Assembly (NCBI GenBank): GCA_965215715.1
Contig: OZ244129.1
Span: 744,001-808,000 of the forward strand
DNA from: HXMU1428-3 sp965215715
GTDB lineage: Bacteria; Pseudomonadota; Alphaproteobacteria; Rhizobiales; HXMU1428-3
Direction: 5' to 3'
Length of the DNA stretch: 64,000 nt
A program made the translations under genes and the position numbers. Each line of letters starts with the position of its first letter. Position 1 is the first letter of the stretch. The notes below the pieces were generated by a model. The model was given only the letters and a program-made list of their open reading frames with translations. It was not told the DNA's origin and did not search any database. Positions 26,758 to 35,975 of this stretch are shown here, one piece after another.

Positions 26758-27834
26758 ATGGTTCAAGTAGGGGGTGACCCTGTATCGCAACAACAATCCT
26801 CTGGCAGTGTAACGCAGAAACAAATTGCCTCTCGCCCCTATATTCAGGCGTGGCTGTTTTGTATTTGTGCGTTAATTTTTATCATGGTTATTGTTGGCGG
26901 GGCAACGCGGCTGACAGGTTCAGGGCTTTCTATTACTGAATGGAAGCCAATTATGGGTGCCATCCCACCAATGAGTTTGGATGATTGGCGAGAGGCTTTT
27001 GAGAAATACAAACAAATCCCACAATATAAAGAAATCAACGCCGGGATGAGCCTAGTAGAGTTCAAAGGGATCTTTTGGTGGGAGTGGGGGCATCGGTTTT
27101 TGGGGCGGTTTATTGGCGTTGCGTTTTTGCTGCCCTTTTTGTTTTTTTTGTTTACCAAGCAGGTTGAGCCGGCTTTAAAACCAAAGCTCTGGTTTTTGTT
27201 TGCCTTGGGTGGTTTGCAAGGGTTTTTGGGGTGGTACATGGTGGCTAGTGGCCTGGTGGAGCGCACGGACGTTAGCCAATATCGTCTGGCAATGCATCTC
27301 GGGCTGGCTGTGGTTATTTATGGGGCGATCTTTTGGGTGGCTTTGGGGCTGGGCAAGACGCAAGAAAAAGGGACTGCTTCTAAGAGTTTGAATTGGCAAG
27401 CTTGGGGGCTCACAGGGCTGATCTTTTTGCAAATTATTGCAGGGGCCTTTGTTGCGGGTTTGAAGGCAGGTAAGGCCTATAATACTTGGCCGCTCATGGA
27501 TGGGCGCTTTATTCCCAATGATCTGTTTATCATGCAACCGGCCTGGCAGAATTTATTTGAAAATGTGCGCACCGTTCAGTTTGATCATCGCATGCTTGCT
27601 TATATCATCGCATTTGGTGTGATCGCCCATCTTATTTATTGTTTGTTGAAACATCAGCCCCGCGTTGTGAAGGGGGCCGGGTTGTTAACAGTCTTAACCG
27701 GGGCACAAATTTTCCTTGGGATCATTACCCTATTGCAATTTGTGCCCCTGGATTTGGCCCTTGCTCACCAGGGCGGGGCGCTGGTTTTACTCAGCGGTGC
27801 GTTATGGCACTGTAAAAGACTATCTTGGACTTAA
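26758..27834 (+). CDS. ctaA: Heme A synthase (Cox15/CtaA)
   Basis: A 358-residue polytopic membrane protein that oxidises the C8 methyl of heme O to make heme A for cytochrome aa3 oxidase. Conserved segments are GGATRLTGSGLSITEWKP, WWEWGHRFLGRFIG, LGLAVVIYGAIFW, VRTVQFDHRMLAY and LALAHQGGALVLL, with the heme-ligand histidines. GAAGG lies 6 nt before the ATG. It is divergent from DUF2842. Confidence 0.95.
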   Translation: MVQVGGDPVSQQQSSGSVTQKQIASRPYIQAWLFCICALIFIMVIVGGATRLTGSGLSITEWKPIMGAIPPMSLDDWREAFEKYKQIPQYKEINAGMSLVEFKGIFWWEWGHRFLGRFIGVAFLLPFLFFLFTKQVEPALKPKLWFLFALGGLQGFLGWYMVASGLVERTDVSQYRLAMHLGLAVVIYGAIFWVALGLGKTQEKGTASKSLNWQAWGLTGLIFLQIIAGAFVAGLKAGKAYNTWPLMDGRFIPNDLFIMQPAWQNLFENVRTVQFDHRMLAYIIAFGVIAHLIYCLLKHQPRVVKGAGLLTVLTGAQIFLGIITLLQFVPLDLALAHQGGALVLLSGALWHCKRLSWT

Positions 27835-27844
27835 ACGTCTTTGT

Positions 27845-29131
27845 TTATAAGGCTGCCAGGGCTTGCTCTAAATCAGCAATAATGTCCATGGCGTCTTCAA
27901 TGCCAACAGATAGGCGCACCACATCATCACCGGCACCGGCAGTTTGGCGGTCTTCATCTTTGAGTTGACGGTGGGTGGTTGAGGCCGGGTGGATGATAAG
28001 GCTGCGTGTGTCGCCCACATTGGCAAGGTGGCTGAACAGCTCTACGCTGTTGACCAGTTTTACGCCTGCGTCATATCCGCCCTTGAGCCCAAAGGTGAAC
28101 ACAGCGCCCGCACCCTTGAAGCAGTAGCGTTTGGCACGTTCGTGATGAGGGCTGTCAGGCAAACCTGCATAGCTGACCCAGGAAACTTTTTCATGATTTT
28201 GCAGAAAACGGGCCACATTGAGGGCGTTTTCTGTGTGCTGTTTCATACGCAAGGGCAATGTTTCCATGCCTGTGGCAATCAAAAAGGCGTTAAAGGGGGA
28301 AATGCAAGGGCCCAAATCACGCAAGCCTAAAACGCGGGCGGCAATGGCCAAGGCCATGGGGCCAAACACTTGCCCCAAAACCATGCCGTGATAGCTCTCG
28401 CACGGCTGGGATAAGGTTGGGAATTTGTCTGAGGCCATCCAGTCAAAGGTGCCGCAATCTACCAATATGCCGCCAATTGAATTGCCGTGCCCGCCTAAAA
28501 ACTTCGTCATGGAGTGCACGACAATGTCCGCGCCAAACTGTTTGGGTTGGCAAAGGTAAGGGGTGGCTAGGGTGTTATCAACAATCAGCGGCACGCCAGC
28601 TTTTTTGGCGATTTTGGAGATGGCTTCAATATCGGTGATGACGCCGCCAGGATTAGCGATTGATTCAATGAAGATGGCTTTGGTTTTGTCGTTTACTAAA
28701 CTTTGAATACTCTCAGGGTTATCAACATCTGCAAAGCGCGCTGTCCAACCAAACTTTTTAAAGCTGTGTCCAAACTGATTAAGCGAGCCGCCATATAATT
28801 GTTTGGCCGCGATAAACTCATCGCCTGCGGACATCAAACAATGCATAACCAATAATTGTGCCCCGTGACCAGATGCGGTGGCTAGAGCTGCGCTGCCCCC
28901 TTCAAGTGCTGCCATGCGCTCTTCAAGCACATTTTGGGTTGGGTTCATGATACGCGAGTAAATGTTGCCAAACTCTTCAAGGTTAAAAAGGGCAGCGGCA
29001 TGATCAACATTGTTGAAGGTAAAAGAGGTTGTTTGATAAATGGGAGTGGCACGTGCATTGGTTGTCGGATCAGGGCTGGCGCCGCCGTGCACAGCAAGTG
29101 TTGCAAATTTTTGTTGTTGCTCTTGTGTCAT
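27845..29131 (-). CDS. metY: O-acetylhomoserine sulfhydrylase / aminocarboxypropyltransferase
   Basis: A PLP enzyme of the Cys/Met metabolism family, about 428 residues. It shows LAVHGGASPDPTTNARATPIYQTTSF-type N-terminal text, YSRIMNPTQNVLEERMAALEGG, IFIESIANPGG, and the PLP lysine in DIVVHSMTKFLGGHG. It makes homocysteine from O-acetylhomoserine and sulfide. The frame opens at 29164, but the ATG at 29131 has GGGAG about 10 nt upstream. It is convergent with ctaA and has a palindrome in its upstream region. Confidence 0.93.
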   Translation of the reverse strand: MTQEQQQKFATLAVHGGASPDPTTNARATPIYQTTSFTFNNVDHAAALFNLEEFGNIYSRIMNPTQNVLEERMAALEGGSAALATASGHGAQLLVMHCLMSAGDEFIAAKQLYGGSLNQFGHSFKKFGWTARFADVDNPESIQSLVNDKTKAIFIESIANPGGVITDIEAISKIAKKAGVPLIVDNTLATPYLCQPKQFGADIVVHSMTKFLGGHGNSIGGILVDCGTFDWMASDKFPTLSQPCESYHGMVLGQVFGPMALAIAARVLGLRDLGPCISPFNAFLIATGMETLPLRMKQHTENALNVARFLQNHEKVSWVSYAGLPDSPHHERAKRYCFKGAGAVFTFGLKGGYDAGVKLVNSVELFSHLANVGDTRSLIIHPASTTHRQLKDEDRQTAGAGDDVVRLSVGIEDAMDIIADLEQALAAL

Positions 29132-29234
29132 TCCATTTATCTCCCTCAAAGGTGTTGTCACCATAATTATTGCGGCAATTAGGCAGCCTGTTTACAAGTA
29201 AGCAATAAGTTGGTCCTATGACAATAAAAGATTG

Positions 29235-29252
29235 GTGGTAATAAATTACCAC
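29235..29252. promoter_or_regulatory. Perfect palindrome upstream of metY
   Basis: GTGGTAA and TTACCAC flank TAAA, about 104-121 bases upstream of the metY start. It is a candidate operator or hairpin. I see no SAM-II-like fold in this leader. Confidence 0.5.
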
Positions 29253-29292
29253 ATAATTAAGTTATTGAAATATAAATAAAAATAATATTTTG

Positions 29293-29321
29293 TTGACAGG
29301 AAAATTTTCTTAGCGTAAATA
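29293..29321 (+). promoter_or_regulatory. Candidate sigma-70-type promoter for rplM-rpsI
   Basis: A consensus TTGACA at 29293-29298 is followed after 17 bases by TAAATA. The -10 is weak but the spacing is ideal. Confidence 0.45.
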
Positions 29322-29459
29322 CCGCCTCATTGATTTTAGCACTTATGAAAAAAGTGCTTTTGAACTTTCATTGCAGCCAAACGAATTGATTAAGTGCGCG
29401 CCTTGAAATAGGGGAGCGCCTTTTAAGATTTGTCTATTTATAGGCGCGGAGATTAACTT

Positions 29460-29924
29460 ATGAAAACCTATACGGCAAAACCCTCAAATATTGAAAAAGA
29501 GTGGGTTTTGATTGATGCTGAGGGCCTTGTTGTTGGGCGTCTGGCATCTATTATTGCAGCGCGCTTGCGGGGCAAACACAAACCAAGTTTTACACCCAAT
29601 ATGGATTGCGGTGACAATATCGTTGTTATTAATGCGGAAAAGTTGGTGTTCACTGGCAATAAGCGTAATGACAAAACTTATTATTGGCACACAGGTCATC
29701 CTGGTGGCATTAAAGAGCGCCAGGCTCATCAGATTTTAGATGGCCGGTTCCCTGAGCGGGTTTTGCAAAAGGCCGTTGAGCGGATGATGCCAGGTGGGCC
29801 TTTGACCCGCCAGCAAATGAAAAATTTGCGCATTTTTGCCGGTACTGATCACACCCACGAAGCCCAAAATCCACAAAAATTGGATGTTGGTGCCATGAAT
29901 GATAAAAACACCCGGAGGGCTTAA
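29460..29924 (+). CDS. rplM: 50S ribosomal protein L13
   Basis: A 154-residue large-subunit protein. It starts MKTYTAKPSNIEKEWVLID and contains GLVVGRLASIIAARLRGKHK, the YYWHTGHPGGIKER motif and AVERMMPGGPLTRQQM. Length and motifs are standard. It is followed 8 bases later by rpsI, the universal pair. Confidence 0.98.
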   Translation: MKTYTAKPSNIEKEWVLIDAEGLVVGRLASIIAARLRGKHKPSFTPNMDCGDNIVVINAEKLVFTGNKRNDKTYYWHTGHPGGIKERQAHQILDGRFPERVLQKAVERMMPGGPLTRQQMKNLRIFAGTDHTHEAQNPQKLDVGAMNDKNTRRA

Positions 29925-29932
29925 GTAGAGCG

Positions 29933-30412
29933 ATGGCTGAAGAAATTAAATCTCTTGAAGAATTGGGTGAAGCTGAAGGCACAACTGCTGAACAAGCGCC
30001 TGTTTATGAGCAAAAGCTTGATAAAGAAGGCCGTGCTTATGCCACAGGTAAACGGAAAGATGCCGTTGCTCGTGTTTGGGTAAAACCTGGCAGTGGACGG
30101 ATCATTGTTAATAAAAAGGACGACAAAGAGTATTTTGCACGCCCTGTGTTGCAAATGATCATTCGTCAACCTTTAAAGGCAGCTGAGCGTGAAGATCAAT
30201 TTGACATTATTGCCAATGTGCATGGTGGTGGATTGTCTGGTCAAGCTGGTGCCGTGCGCCATGGCATTTCAAAGGCGTTGACCAATTATGAGCCCGGCTT
30301 GCGACCTACTTTGAAGAAGGGTGGCTTTCTTACCCGTGATGCCCGAGTGGTGGAACGTAAGAAATATGGTAAAGCCAAGGCCCGCCGTAGCTTCCAGTTC
30401 TCTAAACGTTAA
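29933..30412 (+). CDS. rpsI: 30S ribosomal protein S9
   Basis: A 159-residue small-subunit protein with the acidic N-terminal extension usual in alphaproteobacteria. The core YATGKRKDAVARVWVKPG, HGGGLSGQAGAVRHGI and C-terminal KYGKAKARRSFQFSKR, which reaches the P site, are intact. It forms an operon with rplM and ends at a terminator. Confidence 0.98.
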   Translation: MAEEIKSLEELGEAEGTTAEQAPVYEQKLDKEGRAYATGKRKDAVARVWVKPGSGRIIVNKKDDKEYFARPVLQMIIRQPLKAAEREDQFDIIANVHGGGLSGQAGAVRHGISKALTNYEPGLRPTLKKGGFLTRDARVVERKKYGKAKARRSFQFSKR

Positions 30413-30433
30413 GTTGATAGAGACCATAAGTTT

Positions 30434-30466
30434 AAAAAGGCGTGGCAGTTTGCGGCGCCTTTTTTT
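30434..30466 (+). terminator. Intrinsic terminator after rpsI
   Basis: An AAAAAGGCG arm pairs with CGCCTTTTT (30456 onward) around a 13-base loop, with a T run in the distal arm. Confidence 0.82.
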
Positions 30467-30508
30467 ATGTCTTGATGAAATGAGTAATGAGCAAGCAATT
30501 TTTTATGA

Positions 30509-31570
30509 ATGAGCAAAGCAATGTCTGAACAAAAAATAAAAACCGTTATTATTGGTGCTTCAGGATATACCGGGGGTGACTTTTTACGTTTGGCCCACAC
30601 CCACCCTAATATTGAGATCACAGGATTAATTGCCAATACTCATGCGGGCAAATCAGCGGCGCAGGTGTTCCCGCATTTGCAATTTGCTAATTTGCCTACC
30701 ATGGTCAAGGCGGATGAGATTGATTGGCAAGGCGTGGATGCCGCCATTTGCGGGTTGCCTCATGGTACTGCCCAAGACATTATCAGCACCTTGCCATCTC
30801 ATGTTAAAGTCATTGATATGTCTGCAGATTTTCGTTTAACCGATGTGTCCACTTATGAGCAATGGTATGGCCGCGGTCATGACCATCCAGACCTTTATGC
30901 GCACGTTGCTTATGGGTTAACCGAACATAACAGGGTGGCCATTCAAGGCGCGCGGATCATTGCGTGCCCTGGGTGTTATCCGACAGCGGTGCTGATGGCT
31001 TTGTTGCCATTGGTGAAAGAAGATTTGGTGGATACGTCTAATTTGATTTTAGATGCCAAGTCGGGTGTTTCGGGCGCTGGGCGCGGTTTGAAACAAAACA
31101 CATTGTTTTGTGAGGCGGGAGAAGGGTTCTCTCCTTATGCAATTGGCAGTCACCGCCACACGCCAGAGATAGAGCAAGAGTTGAACAAAGCGGCCGGACA
31201 AGCGAGCATTGAGGTGAGCTTTACCCCTCACCTGGTGCCGATGAGCCGGGGTGAGTTGATCACTTGTCATTTGACCTTAAAAGAGGGGGCCACTTTGACC
31301 CAGGCACGGGCATGTTTTGAGGCGGCATACAAGGATGAGCCATTTGTTCATTTGGTGAATGAAGGTGTGGTGCCTGGTACTCAACATGTCAGAGGGTCCA
31401 ACCATTGTTTAATTGGTTTATTTAAAGCGCGGCCTGAGAATAAAATCATTGTGATTTCAACCATTGATAATTTGGTGAAAGGTTCTGCTGGCCAGGCTTT
31501 GCAGAACTTTAATTTGGCGTTTGGATTGGAAGAAACAACGGGTTTAAACGGATTGCCTTTGTTTCCGTAA
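30509..31570 (+). CDS. argC: N-acetyl-gamma-glutamyl-phosphate reductase
   Basis: A 353-residue arginine-biosynthesis dehydrogenase. It shows the N-terminal NADP motif GASGYTGGDFLRL, the catalytic cysteine in ACPGCYPTAVLMALLPL, a conserved SGVSGAGR loop and HRHTPEIEQEL. The start may be the ATG at 30509 or 30521; neither has a strong ribosome site. It lies downstream of the ribosomal pair with its terminator, so it is likely an independent unit. Confidence 0.95.
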   Translation: MSKAMSEQKIKTVIIGASGYTGGDFLRLAHTHPNIEITGLIANTHAGKSAAQVFPHLQFANLPTMVKADEIDWQGVDAAICGLPHGTAQDIISTLPSHVKVIDMSADFRLTDVSTYEQWYGRGHDHPDLYAHVAYGLTEHNRVAIQGARIIACPGCYPTAVLMALLPLVKEDLVDTSNLILDAKSGVSGAGRGLKQNTLFCEAGEGFSPYAIGSHRHTPEIEQELNKAAGQASIEVSFTPHLVPMSRGELITCHLTLKEGATLTQARACFEAAYKDEPFVHLVNEGVVPGTQHVRGSNHCLIGLFKARPENKIIVISTIDNLVKGSAGQALQNFNLAFGLEETTGLNGLPLFP

Positions 31571-31689
31571 TGATAAAATAAATCAATAATTTGCAAAAAA
31601 GTGTTGAATCAAATAATAGCCATAGTTAGACATAACAGTATAGCGGGTAAGATGGTTTTATTTGGATGGTTAATTCAAAGGCAAATGCT

Positions 31690-31941
31690 ATGAACAGCGC
31701 GCTTGTACAAAAATCTTTTAAGTCTCTTTCAAGGGGCATTTTGATTGCTTCTCTTCTTTTTGTCATGGCTATTTTATCAGGTTGCGCAAGCACGACGTTG
31801 CCTTGGCCAGATTTGTCCGTTTCTCGTGAAGAAGCCGATGATGGGCTGACCAAGCAAGAACAAAATTTGCTAGAAGAGATGTTGTCCTCAAAACAAAAAA
31901 ACCACCGCAAAGATGCGGTTAAGGAAATTGAGGGGCGATAA
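31690..31941 (+). CDS. Small predicted lipoprotein
   Basis: About 83 residues. A basic n-region and a hydrophobic helix end in the lipobox LSGC, followed by a short hydrophilic tail with acidic and basic clusters. The chosen start has AAAGG 8 nt upstream; the frame is open back to an ATG at 31666. I do not recognise a family. It would be anchored in the envelope by its lipidated cysteine. Confidence 0.6.
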   Translation: MNSALVQKSFKSLSRGILIASLLFVMAILSGCASTTLPWPDLSVSREEADDGLTKQEQNLLEEMLSSKQKNHRKDAVKEIEGR

Positions 31942-32208
31942 GCCTCGCTAACCCTAACTTTTGATATCTTCATCAAAGGTCGCGCGCGCTTTGTGCGTTG
32001 AAATGCATCTGTCCATTCTTTATAAGGTATTTGCGCTGAAAATTTGAAAAAAAAGATTGACCCAAGCGTTGATCAGCGCGACATTCACAGCCAGCTTTTT
32101 TAAGGTATTTGGCAGGCCCAATTGGGCTTGCGGAGCATATAAGTGCTTGTAGACCAATATTTTGAAGCTTTGGAACCAGAAACAATCAACAGCTAGTGAG
32201 GCAAGCTC

Positions 32209-33423
32209 GTGGAAAACGATTTTCACCGTATCAAACGGCTCCCCCCTTATGTCTTTGCGCAAGTTAATCAACTTAAGCAAGACGCGCGAGCGCGCGGGGC
32301 CGATATTATTGATTTTGGTATGGGAAATCCTGATGGCGCGACACCTGAGCATATCGTTGAAAAACTGATTGAGACGGTCAAAGATCCGCGCAGCCATCGT
32401 TATTCTGCTTCCAAGGGCATTCCTGGATTGCGCAAAGCACAAGCGGCTTATTATGAGCGCCGTTTTGGGGTCAAGCTTAACCCAGATACTGAGATTGTTG
32501 CCACACTGGGCTCTAAGGAAGGCTTTGCCAATATGGCCCAGGCGATCACTGCGCCGGGTGATGTGGTTTTGGTGCCCAACCCGACCTATCCGATCCATGC
32601 GTTTGGCTTTATTATTTCTGGCGGTGTTATTCGTCATTTGCCAGTTGAGCCCGATGATGGTTTTTTAAGCGCGCTTGATCGGGCGATGCATTTTTCTGTG
32701 CCCAAACCGGTGGCCTTGGTGCTTAACTACCCGTCTAACCCAACAGCCAAAGTTGCGAGTTTGGATTTTTACAAAGAAGTGGTTGATTACGCCAAGAAGA
32801 ACGATTTGATTTTATTGTCAGACCTGGCCTATTCAGAGGTTTATTTTGATAACAACCCACCGCCTTCCATTTTGGAAGTTGAGGGGGCCAAAGATGTGGC
32901 GGTTGAATTTACCTCCATGTCCAAAACCTATTCTATGCCTGGATGGCGCATGGGCTTTGCCGTTGGCAATGACCGGCTAATCGGTGCTTTGGCGCGGGTG
33001 AAATCCTATCTTGATTATGGCGCTTTTACCCCCATTCAGGTGGCGTGTGCGGCGGCGCTTAATGGTGATCAGTCTTGTGTTGATGATATGCGTGCGCTTT
33101 ATAAAAAACGCCGGGATTGTTTGTGTCAAGCTATGGGGCGTGCTGGATGGGAAATCCCGTCTCCGCCTGCGACAATGTTTGCCTGGGTTCCTATTCCGAT
33201 AAGTTGTAAAGAGATGGGGTCACTTGAATTTTCAAAATTGTTGCTAGAAAAGGCTGATGTTGCCGTGGCACCAGGCATTGGGTTTGGCGAATATGGAGAG
33301 GATCATGTGCGTATTGCACTTGTGGAAAACGAGCAACGGATTCGCCAAGCGGCCCGAAATGTAAAAAGATTTCTCGCAGAACTTCCAAAAAACATGCATA
33401 ACGTTGTGCCAATTGCACGTTAA
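32209..33423 (+). CDS. Class I/II aminotransferase, AlaC/DapL-like
   Basis: A 404-residue fold-type I PLP transaminase. It shows DFGMGNPDGATPEHI, RYSASKGIPGLRKA, PNPTYPIHAF, NYPSNPTAKVA, and the PLP lysine in TSMSKTYSMPGWRMGF. It starts at GTG with GAGG 7 nt upstream. The set of family blocks matches glutamate-pyruvate aminotransferase AlaC, often annotated as LL-diaminopimelate aminotransferase. In Rhizobiales this gene commonly precedes hom, as here (21-base gap), linking it to amino-acid synthesis. Substrate choice is inferred. Confidence 0.88.
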   Translation: MENDFHRIKRLPPYVFAQVNQLKQDARARGADIIDFGMGNPDGATPEHIVEKLIETVKDPRSHRYSASKGIPGLRKAQAAYYERRFGVKLNPDTEIVATLGSKEGFANMAQAITAPGDVVLVPNPTYPIHAFGFIISGGVIRHLPVEPDDGFLSALDRAMHFSVPKPVALVLNYPSNPTAKVASLDFYKEVVDYAKKNDLILLSDLAYSEVYFDNNPPPSILEVEGAKDVAVEFTSMSKTYSMPGWRMGFAVGNDRLIGALARVKSYLDYGAFTPIQVACAAALNGDQSCVDDMRALYKKRRDCLCQAMGRAGWEIPSPPATMFAWVPIPISCKEMGSLEFSKLLLEKADVAVAPGIGFGEYGEDHVRIALVENEQRIRQAARNVKRFLAELPKNMHNVVPIAR

Positions 33424-33444
33424 AACCGATAAAAATGGAAAATT

Positions 33445-34764
33445 ATGACCGAGCCACTTAAAATTGGGCTGGCAGGCCTTGGAACCGTTGGGTGCGGTGT
33501 TGTGAAAATCATTACCAATAATGGTGATGATATTGCCCGCAAACTTGGCCGCCCGATTGAGATTACATCTATAAGCGCGCGCACCCGTAATAAGGATCGT
33601 GGCATTGATTTGAATGCTTATACTTGGTTTGATGATCCGGTTGAGATGGCCCAGCAAGCTGATATTGATGTGTTTGTTGAGCTCATTGGCGGAGAAGATG
33701 GGCCAGCATATGCGGCCACTAAGGCGGCCCTTGAGCGCGGTGTGCATGTGGTGAGCGCCAATAAGGCCATGATTGCTTTGCACGCAAATGAGCTGGCAAG
33801 TTTGGCTGAAGACAAACAAGTGATGTTGTTGTTTGAAGCAGCCGTTGCGGGCGGCATTCCGATCGTGAAAGCGTTAAAAGAAAGCTTGAGCGGTAATAAG
33901 ATTGAGCGGGTTTATGGCATTTTAAACGGGACCTGTAATTACATCCTTTCCCGGATGCAGAATGAAGGCAAACCGTTTGATGAAATCTTAAGCCAAGCCC
34001 AACAAGAAGGCTATGCAGAGGCTGATCCTAGTTTTGATATTGGCGGCATTGATGCGGCTCATAAACTAGCCATCCTAACCAGCCTTAGTTTTGGAACACA
34101 GACCTCTTTTAAAGATGTTTATGTTGAAGGCATTGAGGCCATCTCGCCGGCTGATATTGCAGCTGCTGATGAGTTGGGATTTAGGATCAAATTGTTGGGC
34201 GTTGCCTTGCAAACTGATGAAGGCATTGAACAGCGCGTACACCCAACGTTGGTGCCCAAGAACTCTGCCATTGGTGAGGTTTCTGGCGTGACCAATTGTG
34301 TGTGTGTTGATGGGGACTTTGTTGGCAAGGTGATGCTTGTTGGCCCTGGTGCTGGTGAGGGGGCAACTGCTTCTAGTGTGGTTGGCGATATTATTGATAC
34401 AGCAGGTGAGGGCAACAAAAAGGTGTTTACCTTGCCGGCTGATGAATTGGAGCCCTATCAGCGCGCGCCATTGCGGGCGCATGAGGGGGGCTATTATGTG
34501 CGCTTGTCGCTGTATGACCGGCCTGGCACCTTTGCTGCCATTGCCACGCGCATGGCTGAGTTTGGCATTTCGTTAGAAAGTATCGTCCAGCGGCCCTTGC
34601 CTGAGGACAAAGAGCAGACCTTGCAAGATCAAGAAAGCCCCGCTTCGGTGGTGATTATCACGCATCAAACGACTGAGCGAGCTGTGTCTCAGGCATTAGA
34701 GGCCATTCAGCAAGATGGGCATATTGCCAATGAGCCAACAATGATTAGGATTGAACGCCTGTAG
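33445..34764 (+). CDS. hom: Homoserine dehydrogenase
   Basis: A 439-residue enzyme reducing aspartate semialdehyde to homoserine for threonine and methionine. It has an N-terminal Rossmann motif GLAGLGTVGCGVV, SANKAMIALH, the catalytic region GGIPIVKALKESLSGN with NGTCNYILSRM, and DPSFDIGGIDAAHKLAIL. A C-terminal ACT domain (YYVRLSLYDRPGTFAAIA) points to feedback control by threonine. Confidence 0.96.
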   Translation: MTEPLKIGLAGLGTVGCGVVKIITNNGDDIARKLGRPIEITSISARTRNKDRGIDLNAYTWFDDPVEMAQQADIDVFVELIGGEDGPAYAATKAALERGVHVVSANKAMIALHANELASLAEDKQVMLLFEAAVAGGIPIVKALKESLSGNKIERVYGILNGTCNYILSRMQNEGKPFDEILSQAQQEGYAEADPSFDIGGIDAAHKLAILTSLSFGTQTSFKDVYVEGIEAISPADIAAADELGFRIKLLGVALQTDEGIEQRVHPTLVPKNSAIGEVSGVTNCVCVDGDFVGKVMLVGPGAGEGATASSVVGDIIDTAGEGNKKVFTLPADELEPYQRAPLRAHEGGYYVRLSLYDRPGTFAAIATRMAEFGISLESIVQRPLPEDKEQTLQDQESPASVVIITHQTTERAVSQALEAIQQDGHIANEPTMIRIERL

Positions 34765-34814
34765 GTCAGGTTGTATACGACAAGAGATTAAAGATAATAA
34801 AAGGCATGAAGACA

Positions 34815-35780
34815 ATGGCAGAGACCGTTAATCAAAGTTTAGTTTGGGATATTATGCATGTGGCAGAAAGTGCTGCGATTGCAGCGGCCAAATTGCGCGG
34901 GCGCGGTGATGAAATGGCGGCTGATAAAGCAGCCGTTGATGCTATGCGCAGTTCCATGAATAAACTTGATATTGATGGGCGTGTGGTGATTGGCGAAGGA
35001 GAGCGCGATGAAGCGCCGATGTTGTTTATTGGTGAGGAAATTGGCACCAAGTCAGGCCCAAAAGTTGATATTGCGGTTGATCCTTTAGAGGGGACAACCT
35101 TGTGCGCCAAATCATTGCCTAATGCTTTGGCCGTGTTGGCCATTGCCCCTGAGGGAAGCTTGTTGCATGCGCCAGATATCTACATGGAAAAGATTGCTAT
35201 TGGCCCAGGCTTTGAGCCTGGTTTGGTTGACTTAGATAAAAGCCCTGCAGAAAATCTTAGCGCCTTGGCTGAGGCTAAAGGTGTGTCTGTGAGTGATTTA
35301 ACTGCTCTTGTGCTTGATCGTTCGCGCCATGGAAAATTGATTGGTGAATTGCGCGAAGCGGGCGCTGCTGTGAAGCTTATTGGCGATGGTGATATTGCCG
35401 GTGTTATTCAAACAACAGATGCCCAAGAAACAGGCATTGATATGTATATGGGTGTAGGCGGGGCCCCTGAAGGTGTGTTGGCGGCGGCGGCCTTGAGCTG
35501 TATTGGCGGGCAAATGCAAGGTCGTTTAACCCCTTTGCAAGATGCGCATGTTGAACGGGCCAGAAAAGTTGGTATTGACGATTTGTCTAAAAAATATAGC
35601 ATTGATGACATGGTCAAGGGGGATGTTGTTTTTGCTGCCACCGGTGTAACGTCCGGTTCAATGGTTGATGGGGTTCGGCTCGATCAGGATATAATTGAAA
35701 CGGAAACGCTGATTATGCATTCGGCAACAAAAACCGTTCGGTGGATTAGAAGCCAACGCCAAACCAATGGTGTTGGTTAA
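34815..35780 (+). CDS. glpX: Class II fructose-1,6-bisphosphatase
   Basis: A 321-residue metal-dependent phosphatase of gluconeogenesis. Motifs are VIGEGERDEAPMLFIGE, AVDPLEGTTLCAKSLPNA, LDRSRHGKLI, the GDGDIAGVI loop and GVGGAPEGVLAAAALSC. The ATG at 34815 is 10 nt from AAAGG; an in-frame ATG at 34806 is too close to it. It forms part of the hom-glpX-recJ order. Confidence 0.95.
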   Translation: MAETVNQSLVWDIMHVAESAAIAAAKLRGRGDEMAADKAAVDAMRSSMNKLDIDGRVVIGEGERDEAPMLFIGEEIGTKSGPKVDIAVDPLEGTTLCAKSLPNALAVLAIAPEGSLLHAPDIYMEKIAIGPGFEPGLVDLDKSPAENLSALAEAKGVSVSDLTALVLDRSRHGKLIGELREAGAAVKLIGDGDIAGVIQTTDAQETGIDMYMGVGGAPEGVLAAAALSCIGGQMQGRLTPLQDAHVERARKVGIDDLSKKYSIDDMVKGDVVFAATGVTSGSMVDGVRLDQDIIETETLIMHSATKTVRWIRSQRQTNGVG

Positions 35781-35887
35781 ATTGTGAGAACGTTTGTATC
35801 TCGTAAAATTCTCTAAAACTCAAAAGCGTAACTTTCAGCAGGATTGTTGGATGAAAATCTATCAATCAGCCGAAGGCAAAAAACGTA

Positions 35888-35944
35888 GGCCGCAAGGCCG
35901 TCAGCGCTTAGCGCTGCCTGACGGAGGGCCGCAGCTATGGCTGC
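35888..35944. repeat. Three adjacent short hairpins before recJ
   Basis: Consecutive perfect stem-loops are GGCC-GCAA-GGCC (35888-35899), CAGCGC-TTA-GCGCTG (35902-35916, inside a CCGT/ACGG-like outer pair) and GCAGC-TATG-GCTGC (35931-35944). The stretch is GC-rich within an AT-rich spacer, lies in the recJ leader and has no T run. Confidence 0.65.
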
Positions 35945-35975
35945 ATTGCCCGTGAGACAAAAGAGGATGCCAACC

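Noticed and set aside
29132..29300. Possible SAM-II riboswitch before metY
   Set aside because: I looked for the compact pseudoknot pattern on the minus strand and did not see its conserved core.
32020..32637. 205-codon minus-strand frame over the aminotransferase start
   Set aside because: Mostly antisense to a clear PLP aminotransferase; Asn/Arg-rich text without a domain pattern.
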